DNA of 64,000 nt from VBCG01 sp044226535 (GTDB lineage: Bacteria; Pseudomonadota; Gammaproteobacteria; Burkholderiales; Casimicrobiaceae): assembly GCA_044226535.1 (NCBI GenBank), contig JBGAGT010000001.1, forward strand, positions 248,001-312,000, read 5' to 3'. Below, in pieces: positions 1-9,058 of the stretch; position 1 is the stretch's first letter; each line of letters begins with the position of its first letter. Below the pieces are notes generated by a model. It saw only the letters and a list, made by a program, of their open reading frames with translations, ran no database searches and was not told the DNA's origin. The position numbers and the translations under genes are program-made.

Positions 1-1
1 G

Positions 2-1360
2 ATGCTGCAGGAGAACCCGCTGCTCGAGAAGGCCGACGCCGACTCGGACGACGAGGCCGGCCTGCCCTTCGAGGCCGGCGGGGAGGCGCCCTCGGCCGCC
101 GCGCCCGCCGCCGCCTCCGACTCGCCCCTGCGCGACGACGACGCGACCCCCGCGGCCCCCTCCGAGCAGGACTTCGGCGAGTTCGGCGACTACGCCTCGG
201 GCAGCAGCGACGGCGACTGGGGCGGCGGCAGCGGGGGCAACGACGAGGACGACGACTTCTACCCGCAGCAGGTCGCGGCCTCGACGCTGCGCGAGCACCT
301 GAACGCCCAGCTCGCGATGCTCAACCTGCCGCTGCGCGACCGCCAGATCGTCGCCGCGCTGATCGACGCGCTGGACGACGACGGCTACCTCGGCTCGTCG
401 CTCGAGGAAATCGCGGAGTACCTCCCCGAGGAGCTCGGCATCGACGCCGACGAGCTCAAGATCGCGCTCAAGTACGTGCAGAGCTTCGAGCCGGTGGGCG
501 TCGGCGCCCGCGACTGCGCGGAGTGCCTGGCGCTGCAGCTGCGCGCGCTGCCATCGTCGACGCCGCACCTCGCGATGGCGCAGAAGGTCGTGGCCGAGCA
601 CCTGCCGCTGCTCGCCAACCGCGACTTCACGCGGCTGAAGCGCCTTTTGCACACCGACGACGACGGCATCCGCGGCCTTCGCGACCTGATCCGCAGCCTC
701 GCGCCGCGCCCCGGCTCGACCTTCGCCAAGACCGAGTCGAACTACGTCGTGCCCGACGTGATCGTGCGCAAGCTGCGCGGGCGCTGGGTGGCCTCGCTCA
801 ACGAGGCGGCGATGCCGAAGCTCCGCCTCAACCGCATCTACGCCGACATCCTGACGCGCAACCGCGAGTCGTCGAACCAGCAGCTCTCGGCGCAGCTGCA
901 GGAGGCGAAGTGGCTGATCCGCAACGTGCAGCAGCGCTTCGACACCATCCTGCGCGTCGCACAGGCCATCGTCGAGCGGCAGCGCCGCTTCTTCGACCAC
1001 GGCGAGGTCGCGATGCGGCCGATGGTGCTGCGCGAGATCGCCGACATGCTGTCGTTGCACGAGTCGACGATTTCGCGGGTGACGACGCAGAAGTACATGC
1101 TGACGCCGCGCGGCACTTTCGAGCTCAAGTATTTCTTCGGCAGCCACGTCGCCACCGATTCGGGCGGCGCCGCGTCGGCGACCGCCATCCGCGCGCTGAT
1201 CAAGCAGCTGATCGGCGCCGAGAACGTGAAGGCCCCGCTGACCGACAGCCGGATCGCCGACCTGCTCGGCGAGCAGGGCATCCTGGTCGCGCGCCGCACC
1301 ATCGCCAAGTATCGCGAGGCGCTGGCGATACCGCCCGTCAACCTGCGCAAGGCGCCCTGA
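2..1360 (+). CDS. rpoN: RNA polymerase sigma-54 factor RpoN (5' end outside window)
   Basis: This is the sigma-54 factor that directs RNA polymerase to -24/-12 promoters and needs an AAA+ activator. The 452 visible residues begin in the N-terminal activator-interacting region (the LQENPLLE segment), continue through an acidic Asp/Glu-rich linker (about residues 11-85) and the core-binding domain, and reach the HTH segment (HESTISRVT). The RpoN-box ARRTIAKYRE lies close to the C-terminus. Family members have about 40-50 more residues upstream, so the first Met in the window is almost certainly internal and the gene is cut by the window edge. It is followed on the same strand by hpf, ptsN, hprK and rapZ, the usual betaproteobacterial order. 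Confidence 0.97.
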   Translation: MLQENPLLEKADADSDDEAGLPFEAGGEAPSAAAPAAASDSPLRDDDATPAAPSEQDFGEFGDYASGSSDGDWGGGSGGNDEDDDFYPQQVAASTLREHLNAQLAMLNLPLRDRQIVAALIDALDDDGYLGSSLEEIAEYLPEELGIDADELKIALKYVQSFEPVGVGARDCAECLALQLRALPSSTPHLAMAQKVVAEHLPLLANRDFTRLKRLLHTDDDGIRGLRDLIRSLAPRPGSTFAKTESNYVVPDVIVRKLRGRWVASLNEAAMPKLRLNRIYADILTRNRESSNQQLSAQLQEAKWLIRNVQQRFDTILRVAQAIVERQRRFFDHGEVAMRPMVLREIADMLSLHESTISRVTTQKYMLTPRGTFELKYFFGSHVATDSGGAASATAIRALIKQLIGAENVKAPLTDSRIADLLGEQGILVARRTIAKYREALAIPPVNLRKAP

Positions 1361-1472
1361 CGGGAGACGTGGCGCGCCTCTTGCGTGATCCCAGCCGGCA
1401 AGGCGCCGCCCTCGGGCGGCGCGACCGGACACGAAGCACCCCGCAACCAAGGCTCGAACGGAGGGCAACTCG

Positions 1473-1817
1473 ATGAATCTCCACCTCACCGGCCAGCATC
1501 TCGTCATCACCCCCGCGATCCGCGACTACGTGACCACCAAGCTCGACCGCGTCACGCGTCATTTCGACCACGTGATCGACGTCGCCATGGTGCTTTCGGT
1601 GGACAAGCTCGCGCAGAAGATCGAGGCCAACGTGCACGTTCGCGGCAAGGAGATCCACTGCGAGAGCGTCGACGCCGACATGTACGCCGCCATCGACAAC
1701 CTCGCCGACAAGCTCGACCGCGCCGTGGTCAAGCACAAGGAAATGCTGATCGGCGCGCGCCACGACGGCGAGCACAAGCGCAGCGGCGTGCCGGGCGCGC
1801 GCGGCGACGCGCAATAG
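1473..1817 (+). CDS. hpf: ribosome hibernation promoting factor (short HPF/YfiA family)
   Basis: A 114-residue protein of the HPF/RaiA family, which binds the decoding region of the 30S subunit and promotes inactive ribosome dimers in stationary phase. The start MNLHLTGQHLVITPAIRDYV and the region VHVRGKEIHCESVDADMYAAID fit the conserved beta-alpha-beta-beta-beta-alpha fold. The length fits the short form without the C-terminal dimerisation domain, although the tail (residues about 95-114) is slightly longer than in E. coli HPF. A GGAGG-like ribosome-binding site lies just upstream of the ATG. It sits between rpoN and ptsN as in most proteobacteria. Confidence 0.95.
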   Translation: MNLHLTGQHLVITPAIRDYVTTKLDRVTRHFDHVIDVAMVLSVDKLAQKIEANVHVRGKEIHCESVDADMYAAIDNLADKLDRAVVKHKEMLIGARHDGEHKRSGVPGARGDAQ

Positions 1818-1824
1818 GAGGGGC

Positions 1825-2283
1825 ATGAACGCGATCGCCGGGCTGCTGGGCAGCGACAACATCGTCCTCGACGCCGATGTCGCGGACAAGGCGTCGCTAT
1901 TCGCCGCGCTCGGCAAGCTGTTCGCGGCGCGGGGCGACCTCGCCGCGGCGAGCGTCACGCAGAGCCTCGCCGCGCGCGAGAAGCTCGGCTCGACCGGGCT
2001 CGGCCAGGCTGTCGCCATCCCGCACGGCCGCATGCGCGGGCTCAAGGAGGCGCGCGGCGCGTTCCTGCGCCTGCGCCACCCCATCGCCTTCGACGCGCCC
2101 GACGGCAAGCCGGTCTCGCAGGTGTTCGTGCTGCTGGTCCCCGAGCACGCCACCGACCACCACCTCCAGCTCCTCTCCGAGCTCGCGCAGATGTTCAGCG
2201 AGCGCGACTTCCGCGATCGCCTCGCCTCGGCCGCCGACAGCGCCGAGATCGCGGCGCTGATCGGCGCATGGCAACCCGGATAA
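1825..2283 (+). CDS. ptsN: PTS IIA-like nitrogen regulatory protein (EIIA-Ntr)
   Basis: EIIA-Ntr is the terminal phosphoacceptor of the nitrogen-related PTS, a regulatory phosphorelay that controls potassium uptake, carbon/nitrogen balance and, in some species, polymer storage. The 152-residue protein has the family pattern STGLGQAVAIPHGR, with His67 as the phosphorylated residue. It starts 7 nt after hpf, and its 3' end overlaps the next gene, hprK, by 16 nt. This suggests translational coupling and a shared role in phosphotransfer control. Confidence 0.96.
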   Translation: MNAIAGLLGSDNIVLDADVADKASLFAALGKLFAARGDLAAASVTQSLAAREKLGSTGLGQAVAIPHGRMRGLKEARGAFLRLRHPIAFDAPDGKPVSQVFVLLVPEHATDHHLQLLSELAQMFSERDFRDRLASAADSAEIAALIGAWQPG

Positions 2284-3236
2284 GCGGCGACGCGCACCTG
2301 CGGCAGGTCAGCGTCGAGCGCCTTTTCGACGACATCCGCGAGCGCACCGGCCTCGCCTGGGTCGCGGGGCGCCAGGGCGGCACGCGCACGCTGACCAGCG
2401 AATCCTCGATGCACCCGACCGTGGGCCAGGTCGGGCACATGAACTTCATCCACCCCTTCCGCATCCAGCTGATGGGGCCCGCCGAGCTCGCGTGGCTGCG
2501 CGGCCTCCCGCCGCAGGAAGCCGACCGCGCGATCGACCGGATGTTCAACCAGGAGCTCGCGGCCATCGTCGTCGCCAACGACGAGGTGGTGCCCCCGCAC
2601 CTCCTCGAGCAGTGCAACGCCCACCACGTGGCGCTGTTCACCTCGCCGCATCCCTCGCCCCACCTCGTCGACGTCATCCGCATCTACCTCGCCCGCGTGC
2701 TCGCCGAGAACACCGCGCTGCACGGCGTGTTCCTCGACGTGCTGGAGATGGGCGTGCTGATCACCGGCGCCTCGGCGATCGGCAAGAGCGAGCTGGCACT
2801 CGAGCTCATCTCGCGCGGCAACGGCCTCGTCGCCGACGACATCGTCGAGCTCTACCGCATCTCGCCTGACACCATCGAGGCGCGCTGCCCCGCGGTGCTC
2901 CGCGACTTCCTCGAGGTGCGCGGCATCGGCGTGCTCAACATCCGCACCATCTTCGGCGAGACCGCGGTGCGCCCGCGCAAGCTCCTGAAGCTGATCGTCC
3001 ACCTCGAGGACCACAGCAACGAGGCCTTCTCGGACCTCGACCGCCTGAAGGTCGACGCGACCTACCAGGAGGTGCTCGGCGTGCCGATCCGCAAGGTGAC
3101 CATCCCCGTCGCGGCGGGCCGCAACCTCGCGGTGCTGGTCGAGGCGGCGGTGCGCAACTTCGTCCTCAACCAGCGCGGCATCGACAGCACCAAGGAGTTC
3201 ATCGAGCGCCAGCAGAAGCTGATGGAGGATGGCTGA
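2268..3236 (+). CDS. hprK: HPr kinase/phosphorylase
   Basis: A bifunctional enzyme that phosphorylates HPr on its regulatory serine with ATP and removes that phosphate by phosphorolysis. The 322-residue protein has the N-terminal HprK domain, His152 in the conserved HG position, a Walker A loop GASAIGKS (residues 167-174), and the family signature EVRGIGVLNIRTIFGE. The start codon lies inside ptsN (16-nt overlap), and rapZ follows directly. Proteobacterial HprK generally works with an incomplete regulatory PTS rather than sugar transport, which fits its position beside ptsN. No sugar PTS genes are present here. Confidence 0.96.
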   Translation: MATRISGDAHLRQVSVERLFDDIRERTGLAWVAGRQGGTRTLTSESSMHPTVGQVGHMNFIHPFRIQLMGPAELAWLRGLPPQEADRAIDRMFNQELAAIVVANDEVVPPHLLEQCNAHHVALFTSPHPSPHLVDVIRIYLARVLAENTALHGVFLDVLEMGVLITGASAIGKSELALELISRGNGLVADDIVELYRISPDTIEARCPAVLRDFLEVRGIGVLNIRTIFGETAVRPRKLLKLIVHLEDHSNEAFSDLDRLKVDATYQEVLGVPIRKVTIPVAAGRNLAVLVEAAVRNFVLNQRGIDSTKEFIERQQKLMEDG

Positions 3237-3285
3237 GGCGGGTCGCGGGCCGGCATTCCGGCCCTCGTCCGCGCCTCCCTCGCCC

Positions 3286-4122
3286 ATGGACCTCGTCCTG
3301 ATCGGCGGCGTGTCGGGCTCGGGGAAGAGCGTCGCGCTCGCAGCGCTCGAGGACTCGGGCTACACCACCGTCAACAACCTGCCGCTGCCCATGCTCGAGG
3401 GCACGCTCGGCTACCTCGCCGAGCGCGGCGAGACGCGCGTGGGCGTGTCGCTCGACGTGCGCACCGGCCCCGGCCTCGCCGGCCTCGACGAGGCGATGGC
3501 CGCGTTTCGCGCGCGCGGCTGGACCGTGCGCTTCGTGTTCCTCGACGCGACGGTGGAGACGCTGGTCAAGCGCTTCTCGGAGACGCGGCGGCGCCACCCG
3601 TTCTCGGACGAGCGGCGCACGCTCGCCGAGGCCATCGACTACGAGCGCGAGCTCATCTCCAGCGTGCGCCTGTCGGGCACCGTGTTCGACACCAGCGAGC
3701 TCTCCTCGGCGACGCTGCGCAACTGGGTCAAGGATTTCCTGTCGGTCGACGCGACGCGCCTCGCGCTGCTGTTCGAGTCGTTCGGCTTCAAGCGCGGCAT
3801 CCCGCTCGACGCCGACCTCGTGTTCGACGTGCGCTGCCTCCCCAACCCGCACTACGAGCCGCTGCTGCAGCCCCTCACTGGCAGGGACGCGCCGGTGGTC
3901 GAGTTCCTCGAGCGCATCCCCGAGGTCGAGCGGATGTACGCCGACATCTATCATTTCGTCGGCGGCTGGCTTCCCGACTACGCGCGCGACAACCGCGCCT
4001 ACCTCACCGTGGCGATCGGCTGCACCGGCGGCCAGCACCGCTCGGTGTACCTGGTCGAGCGCCTCGCGCGGGCCTTCGAGGCACGCTACCAGGTGCAGGT
4101 GCGCCACCGCGAGCTCGGCTGA
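3286..4122 (+). CDS. rapZ: RNase adapter protein RapZ
   Basis: RapZ is a P-loop nucleotide- and RNA-binding protein. In enterobacteria it delivers the small RNA GlmZ to RNase E and so tunes amino-sugar synthesis. The protein has a Walker A loop GVSGSGKS near residues 8-15, the segment SVALAALEDSGYTTVNNLP matching the family N-terminus, and the C-terminal motif IGCTGGQHRSV. An upstream in-frame ATG at 3229 would add 19 residues and overlap hprK. I prefer 3286 because it aligns with known RapZ starts. The RNA target in this organism cannot be inferred. Confidence 0.93.
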   Translation: MDLVLIGGVSGSGKSVALAALEDSGYTTVNNLPLPMLEGTLGYLAERGETRVGVSLDVRTGPGLAGLDEAMAAFRARGWTVRFVFLDATVETLVKRFSETRRRHPFSDERRTLAEAIDYERELISSVRLSGTVFDTSELSSATLRNWVKDFLSVDATRLALLFESFGFKRGIPLDADLVFDVRCLPNPHYEPLLQPLTGRDAPVVEFLERIPEVERMYADIYHFVGGWLPDYARDNRAYLTVAIGCTGGQHRSVYLVERLARAFEARYQVQVRHRELG

Positions 4123-4757
4123 TGCTGCGGCCCCGCGACGACGGCGCGACGCGCATGATGGAATCGCTGGCGCTGTTCCCGCTGCGCACCGTGCTGTTCC
4201 CAGGCGGCGTGCTGCCCATCAAGGTCTTCGAGCAGCGCTACATCGACATGGCGACGCGCTGCATGAAGGAGGAATCGCCCTTCGGCGTGTGCCTGCTGAC
4301 GCAGGGCAACGAGGTGGCGCCGCCGGGCAGCGAGCAGCGCTTCGCCGGGATCGGCACGCTGGCGCGCATCCTGCGCTTCGACATGCCCCAGCTCGGCATC
4401 CTGCACATCGTCGCCGAGGGCGGCTCGCGTTTCCGCGTCGAGCGCCACCGCGTGCAGAAGGACAACCTCGCCGTCGCCGACGCCGTGCCCATCGCCGACG
4501 AGCCGGCGATCCCCCTGCCGCCCGCCTTCGCGCCGCTGGCGGGGCTGCTCGAGCTCATCGCCACGCGCGTCGGCGCCGACAACTTCCCGGCCGAGCCGCG
4601 CTACGACGACGGGTCCTGGGTCGGCTACCGCCTCGCCGAGCTCCTGCCGCTGCCGCTCAACATCAAGCAGACCATGCTCGAGGTCAACGACGCGGGCATC
4701 CGCCTCAAGGTGCTGAACGACTTCTGCGCACAGCAGGGATTGCTGCAGCCGCGCTGA
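4122..4757 (+). CDS. LON peptidase N-terminal (substrate-binding) domain protein
   Basis: A 211-residue stand-alone LON N-terminal-like domain protein (the region FPLRTVLFPGGVLPIKVFEQRY is diagnostic). It lacks the AAA+ and protease parts of Lon. In this family such proteins are presumed to recognise protein substrates, but the role is not established. The ATG overlaps the rapZ stop (TGATG). An alternative Met at 4155 (MMESLALFPL) fits the domain boundary better, so the first eleven residues may not be translated. Confidence 0.85.
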   Translation: MLRPRDDGATRMMESLALFPLRTVLFPGGVLPIKVFEQRYIDMATRCMKEESPFGVCLLTQGNEVAPPGSEQRFAGIGTLARILRFDMPQLGILHIVAEGGSRFRVERHRVQKDNLAVADAVPIADEPAIPLPPAFAPLAGLLELIATRVGADNFPAEPRYDDGSWVGYRLAELLPLPLNIKQTMLEVNDAGIRLKVLNDFCAQQGLLQPR

Positions 4758-4788
4758 CCGCACGGTGCGGAGGCGCGGGCCGCCCCGC

Positions 4789-4794
4789 TATAAT
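4789..4794 (+). promoter_or_regulatory. candidate sigma-70 -10 box upstream of yebC
   Basis: A perfect TATAAT hexamer lies 33 nt before the yebC start codon in the short spacer after the LON-domain gene. No convincing -35 hexamer is seen at 16-18 nt spacing, so this is supported by the -10 match and location only. Confidence 0.5.
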
Positions 4795-4826
4795 CGCGGT
4801 CCCCATCCCACGCAGCAGCGAGACCC

Positions 4827-5552
4827 ATGGCAGGCCACAGCAAATGGGCCAACATCAAGCACCGCAAGGCGGCGACCGACGCCAAGCGCGGCAAGATCTT
4901 CACCCGCCTCATCAAGGAAGTGACCGTCGCCGCGCGGCTGGGCGGCGGTGACATCTCGATGAACCCGCGGCTGCGCCTCGCCGTCGACAAGGCGACCGCG
5001 CAGAACATGCCCAAGGACACCATCCAGCGCGCCATCCAGCGCGGCAGCGGCGGGCTGGAAGGCGCGAACTACGAGGAAATCCGCTACGAGGGCTACGGCA
5101 TCAACGGCGCGGCGGTGATGGTCGACGCGATGACCGACAACCGCACGCGCACCGTCGCCGACGTGCGCCACGCCTTCTCCAAGCATGGCGGCAACCTCGG
5201 AACCGACGGGTCGGTGGCCTTCCTGTTCAAGCATTGCGGGCAGATCGTGTTCGGCCCCGGCAGCGACGAGGCGAAGATCATGGACGCCGCCATCGAGGCC
5301 GGCGCCGAGGACGTGGTGACCCACGACGACGGCAGCATCGAGGTGGTCACCGGGCCCTACGACTTCGTCGCGGTCAAGGACGCGCTCACGGCGAAGGGGC
5401 TCAAGCCCGACTTCGCCGAGGTCACGATGAAGCCCGCCACCGAGGTCGAGCTCGAGGGCGAGGACGCCGAGCGCATGCGGAAGCTCCTCGACGCGCTCGA
5501 GGTGCTCGACGACGTGCAGGAGGTCTACACGTCCGCCTCGCTCCCCGACTGA
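4827..5552 (+). CDS. yebC: YebC/PmpR family DNA-binding regulator / translation factor
   Basis: A 241-residue member of the YebC/TACO1 family, recognised from the start MAGHSKWANIKHRKAATDAK and the segments GGNLGTDGSVAFLF and EVTMKPATEVEL. Family members have been described both as DNA-binding transcriptional regulators and, more recently, as factors that help ribosomes through proline-rich stretches. It directly precedes ruvC-ruvA-ruvB, the common proteobacterial arrangement. Full length. Confidence 0.95.
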   Translation: MAGHSKWANIKHRKAATDAKRGKIFTRLIKEVTVAARLGGGDISMNPRLRLAVDKATAQNMPKDTIQRAIQRGSGGLEGANYEEIRYEGYGINGAAVMVDAMTDNRTRTVADVRHAFSKHGGNLGTDGSVAFLFKHCGQIVFGPGSDEAKIMDAAIEAGAEDVVTHDDGSIEVVTGPYDFVAVKDALTAKGLKPDFAEVTMKPATEVELEGEDAERMRKLLDALEVLDDVQEVYTSASLPD

Positions 5553-5562
5553 CGCGGCAGGC

Positions 5563-6111
5563 ATGGCTGGGAGCAGCAGCGGCGGGCGGCCGCGCAGGAT
5601 CCTCGGCATCGACCCGGGGCTGCGCGTCACCGGCTTCGGCCTCGTCGAGTCGCAGGGGAGCACGTTGATCTACGTCGCCTCGGGCTGCATCAGGGCCACC
5701 GGTACCAGCCTGCCGACACGGCTCGGCGTGATCGCCCGGGACCTTGCCCACCTCATCGCCGAGACGCGCCCCGACGAAGTCGCGGTGGAGAAAGTATTCG
5801 TGAACGTCAATCCCAACTCGACGCTGCTGCTCGGCCAGGCCCGCGGCGCGGCCATCGCCGCCGCGGTGCTCGCCGGCCTCCCCGTCACCGAATACACGGC
5901 AGGCCAGGTCAAGCAGGCGGTGGTCGGGCGGGGCCGCGCCGAGAAGCCGCAGGTGCAGGCGATGGTGCAACGCCTGCTGCTCCTGCCGGGCGCGCCCGCG
6001 ACCGACGCCGCCGACGCGCTCGCCTGTGCCATCTGCCACGCCCACGGGAGCCGTGGCTTGGGCGTGCTGGTCGCGGGGCGCCATCGCACACGCGCGGGAC
6101 GGATGCGATGA
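5563..6111 (+). CDS. ruvC: crossover junction endodeoxyribonuclease RuvC
   Basis: RuvC resolves Holliday junctions by symmetric nicking in complex with RuvAB. The 182-residue protein shows the catalytic acidic residues of the RNase H fold: Asp17 in LGIDPGL, Glu76 in VAVEKVFVN, and a C-terminal pair in ATDAADALACAICH. It starts 10 nt after yebC. The stop codon overlaps the start of the following HAD gene (ATGA), which lies between ruvC and ruvA. Confidence 0.97.
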   Translation: MAGSSSGGRPRRILGIDPGLRVTGFGLVESQGSTLIYVASGCIRATGTSLPTRLGVIARDLAHLIAETRPDEVAVEKVFVNVNPNSTLLLGQARGAAIAAAVLAGLPVTEYTAGQVKQAVVGRGRAEKPQVQAMVQRLLLLPGAPATDAADALACAICHAHGSRGLGVLVAGRHRTRAGRMR

Positions 6112-6818
6112 CGGCCCCCGCGGCGCCTGGCGCCATGGCGCGGCGCGCGCTGCCCGCGCTCGCGCGCCCGCGTGCCATCGTGTTCGACATGGACGGGACC
6201 CTGCTCGACACGGAGACCGTGGCGCTGCGTGCCTGGGTCGATGCCGCGGCCTTCCTCGGCGTCGACTTCGACCATGCGGTCGGCCACGCGCTCATCGGCA
6301 AGAACTTCGCCGACTCCCGGGCGCACCTGCATCGCCATTTCGCGGGGACCGGCTACCCGGTCGACGACCTGCTGCGCCACTGGCCCACGCACTTCGACGC
6401 GATCACCGAGCGCGAAGGCGTGCCGGTGAAGGCCGGCGCGCGCGAGCTGCTCGCGTTCGTGCGCGACGCCGGCATTCCGGCCGCGGTGGCGACGTCGACG
6501 CGCCGCGATCGGGCGCGCGCGAAGCTCGGCGATGCGGGGCTGCTGCCGCATTTCGAGACGGTGATCGGCGGCGACGACGTCGTCAACGGCAAGCCCGCGC
6601 CGGACATCTACCTCGCCGCGGCGGCCGCGCTGGGCGTCGCGGCCACGGCCTGCCTGGCCATCGAGGATTCCGAGACCGGTTTCCGCGCGGCGCATGCGGC
6701 CGGGATGACGACCATCCTCGTGCCCGACATCGCCGTGCCGAGCGATGCGCTGATGGCGCTCGCGCCGCGCATCGTCGCGTCGCTGCACGACCTGCGGGAG
6801 CTGCTCTTCCCGGCCTAG
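6108..6818 (+). CDS. HAD-superfamily hydrolase (phosphatase/beta-phosphoglucomutase-like)
   Basis: A 236-residue haloacid-dehalogenase hydrolase of subfamily IA. Motif I is FDMDGTLLDTE, with nucleophile Asp27 and general acid Asp29. Later motifs are VATSTRRDRA (motif II), the lysine in GKPAPD (motif III) and ED in AIEDSETGF (motif IV). An alpha-helical cap follows motif I. Substrate is not predictable from sequence; sugar-phosphate or phosphoglycolate-type substrates are typical. The gene overlaps the ruvC stop by 4 nt and is inserted between ruvC and ruvA, so it is probably cotranscribed with them. Confidence 0.9.
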   Translation: MTAPAAPGAMARRALPALARPRAIVFDMDGTLLDTETVALRAWVDAAAFLGVDFDHAVGHALIGKNFADSRAHLHRHFAGTGYPVDDLLRHWPTHFDAITEREGVPVKAGARELLAFVRDAGIPAAVATSTRRDRARAKLGDAGLLPHFETVIGGDDVVNGKPAPDIYLAAAAALGVAATACLAIEDSETGFRAAHAAGMTTILVPDIAVPSDALMALAPRIVASLHDLRELLFPA

Positions 6819-6937
6819 CACCTCGGCCCGGTCCGCGCGCGGATCGCCTGCTGGCCGATGCTATCCTTCGGCAGGGCCGCGCCCGTCGACTCGCGCATCG
6901 CGACCGCCCACGCACGGCCTTGGAGATCGCCAGCCCC

Positions 6938-7519
6938 ATGATCGGCCGCCTCACCGGCACCCTGCTCGAGAAGAACCCGCCGCAGATCCTCGTCGACGTG
7001 CAGGGCGTTGCCTACGAGGTCGACGTGCCGATGAGCACGTTCTACAACCTGCCCGCCACAGGCGGCGGGGTCACGCTCTATACCCACCTCGTGGTGCGGG
7101 AGGACGCGCACCTGCTGTTCGGCTTCGGCAGCGAGTCCGAGCGCCGCGCCTTCCGCCAGCTCAACAAGGTGAACGGCATCGGCGCGCGCACCGCGCTCGC
7201 CGTGCTGTCGGGGCTTTCGGTCGCCGAGCTCGCGCAGGCGGTGACGCTGCAGGAGTCGGGACGGCTCACGCGCATCCCCGGCATCGGCAAGAAGACCGCC
7301 GAGCGCATCCTGCTCGAGCTGAAGGACAAGCTCGGCGCCGACATGACCACGGCGGTGGGCGTGAACCGCGCGGCGCCGGCCTCGTCCGACGTGCTGAACG
7401 CGCTGCTCGCGCTGGGCTACAGCGCCAAGGAAGCCGCCGGCGCCGTGCAGAAGCTTCCCGACGATGTCGCCGTCGGCGAAGGCATCCGCCAGGCGTTGAA
7501 GCTCCTGTCGAAGGCATGA
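6938..7519 (+). CDS. ruvA: Holliday junction branch migration protein RuvA
   Basis: RuvA binds four-way junctions as a tetramer and loads RuvB helicase. The ATG at 6938 gives a 193-residue protein beginning MIGRLTGTLLEKNPPQILVD, matching the family start; longer in-frame extensions are not coding-like. It contains the OB-fold N-terminal domain, the two helix-hairpin-helix motifs (VNGIGARTAL and IPGIGKKTAERIL) and the C-terminal RuvB-binding domain (ALLALGYSAKEA). A 119-nt gap separates it from the HAD gene and holds a weak -10-like TATCCT near 6862. Confidence 0.97.
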   Translation: MIGRLTGTLLEKNPPQILVDVQGVAYEVDVPMSTFYNLPATGGGVTLYTHLVVREDAHLLFGFGSESERRAFRQLNKVNGIGARTALAVLSGLSVAELAQAVTLQESGRLTRIPGIGKKTAERILLELKDKLGADMTTAVGVNRAAPASSDVLNALLALGYSAKEAAGAVQKLPDDVAVGEGIRQALKLLSKA

Positions 7520-7544
7520 CGCGCGCGACGCGTTAGAGTGCGGC

Positions 7545-8600
7545 ATGGCCATCGAGAGCGACCCGCTCAACCGCGTCGTCACCGGGCGCGCGGCGAGCAC
7601 GCAGGAGGCGGAGCTCGAGCGCTCGCTGCGGCCCCGCGAGCTCGACGACTACGTCGGCCAGGAGAAGATCCGCCACCAGCTCGGCATCTTCATCGAGGCG
7701 GCGAAGAAGCGCGGCGAGGCGCTCGACCACGTGCTGCTGTTCGGCCCGCCCGGCCTCGGCAAGACCACGCTGTCGCACATCGTCGCGCACGAGCTCGGCG
7801 TCAACCTGCGCCAGACCTCGGGGCCCGTGCTCGAACGACCCGGCGACCTGGCGGCCCTGCTCACCAACCTCGAGCCGCGCGACGTGCTGTTCATCGACGA
7901 GATCCACCGCCTCTCGCCCATCGTCGAGGAGATCCTCTATCCCGCGCTCGAGGACTACCAGATCGACATCATGATCGGCGAGGGACCCGCGGCGCGCAGC
8001 GTCAAGCTCGACCTGCCGCCGTTCACCCTGGTGGGCGCGACCACGCGCGCGGGCATGCTCACCAACCCGCTGCGCGACCGCTTCGGCATCGTCGCGCGCC
8101 TCGAGTTCTACACGGCCGAGGAGCTGACGCGCATCGTCACGCGCTCGGCCGCGTTGCTCGGCATCGCCATCGAGCCCGCGGGCGCGCTGGAAATCGCGCG
8201 CCGCTCGCGGGGCACGCCGCGCATCGCCAACCGGCTGCTGCGCCGCGTGCGCGACTTCGCCGAGGTGAAGGGCGACGGCGCGATCACGCGCGTCGTCGCC
8301 GACCAGGCGCTGGCGATGCTCGACGTGGACGGCGCAGGCCTCGACGTCATGGACCGCAAGCTGATCGGCGCGGTGCTCGAGCGCTTCGACGGCGGCCCCG
8401 TAGGCGTCGACAACCTCGCCGCGGCCATCGGCGAGGAGCGCGACACCATCGAGGACGTGCTCGAGCCCTTCCTGATCCAGCAGGGCTTCCTGCAACGCAC
8501 CTCGCGCGGGCGCATCGCAACGGCGCTGTCCTACCGCCACTTCGGGCTCGCGCCGCCCTCGCCGAGCGCCGAGCTCTTCGTGCCGGAGCCGCCGCAATGA
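7545..8600 (+). CDS. ruvB: Holliday junction branch migration helicase RuvB
   Basis: An AAA+ ATPase that drives branch migration with RuvA. The 351-residue protein has the Walker A loop GPPGLGKTT, Walker B LFIDEIHRL, sensor GATTRAGML, arginine-finger region DRFGIVARL and a C-terminal winged helix ending near QQGFLQRTSRGRIAT. It starts 25 nt after ruvA, and its stop overlaps the ybgC start (ATGA), so the two are likely translationally coupled. Confidence 0.98.
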   Translation: MAIESDPLNRVVTGRAASTQEAELERSLRPRELDDYVGQEKIRHQLGIFIEAAKKRGEALDHVLLFGPPGLGKTTLSHIVAHELGVNLRQTSGPVLERPGDLAALLTNLEPRDVLFIDEIHRLSPIVEEILYPALEDYQIDIMIGEGPAARSVKLDLPPFTLVGATTRAGMLTNPLRDRFGIVARLEFYTAEELTRIVTRSAALLGIAIEPAGALEIARRSRGTPRIANRLLRRVRDFAEVKGDGAITRVVADQALAMLDVDGAGLDVMDRKLIGAVLERFDGGPVGVDNLAAAIGEERDTIEDVLEPFLIQQGFLQRTSRGRIATALSYRHFGLAPPSPSAELFVPEPPQ

Positions 8601-9058
8601 CGGGCACCTCGACCGCCCGGCCGAAGCCGCGCGCTGCCGCGCCCGCGGCGACGCAGGGCGCGCCGTCCGCGTTCCTGCACCCCGTGCGCGTCTACTACGA
8701 GGACACCGACGCGGCCGGCGTCGTCTACTACGCGAACTTCCTCAAGTTCATGGAGCGCGCCCGCACCGAGTGGCTCTCCACGCGCGGGACCACGCCCGGG
8801 GAACTCGCGCGTGATCGTGCGCTCGTATTCGTCGTGAGCCACGTCGACATCCACTATCGCGCGCCGGCGCGCCTCGGCGACCTGCTGGATGTCGGCGTCG
8901 CGCCCGTCGAGTGCCGCGGCCCGCGGCTGCTGCTGCGCCAGGACGTGACGCGCGAGGGCGACACGCTGGTCGAGGCGACCGTCACGCTGGCCTGCGTCGA
9001 CGCGGCGAGCATGAAGCCGCGCAGGATTCCCGAGGACTTGCTGGAGCCGTCGAATTGA
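8597..9058 (+). CDS. ybgC: YbgC/FadM-type acyl-CoA thioesterase of the tol-pal cluster
   Basis: A 153-residue hot-dog-fold thioesterase. The motif YEDTDAAGVVYYANFLKFME carries the catalytic Asp38. About 25 Ala/Pro-rich residues precede the domain, which is longer than in E. coli YbgC. YbgC is cytoplasmic and linked to phospholipid metabolism at the inner membrane. It heads tolQRA as usual, and its stop overlaps the TTG start of tolQ. Confidence 0.93.
   Translation: MTGTSTARPKPRAAAPAATQGAPSAFLHPVRVYYEDTDAAGVVYYANFLKFMERARTEWLSTRGTTPGELARDRALVFVVSHVDIHYRAPARLGDLLDVGVAPVECRGPRLLLRQDVTREGDTLVEATVTLACVDAASMKPRRIPEDLLEPSN

Noticed and set aside
1338..3287. Long minus-strand reading frame opposite hpf-ptsN-hprK (649 codons)
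   Set aside because: Lies antisense to well-recognised genes and has the His/Val/Arg/Asp-rich composition of a GC-rich shadow frame; no motif seen.
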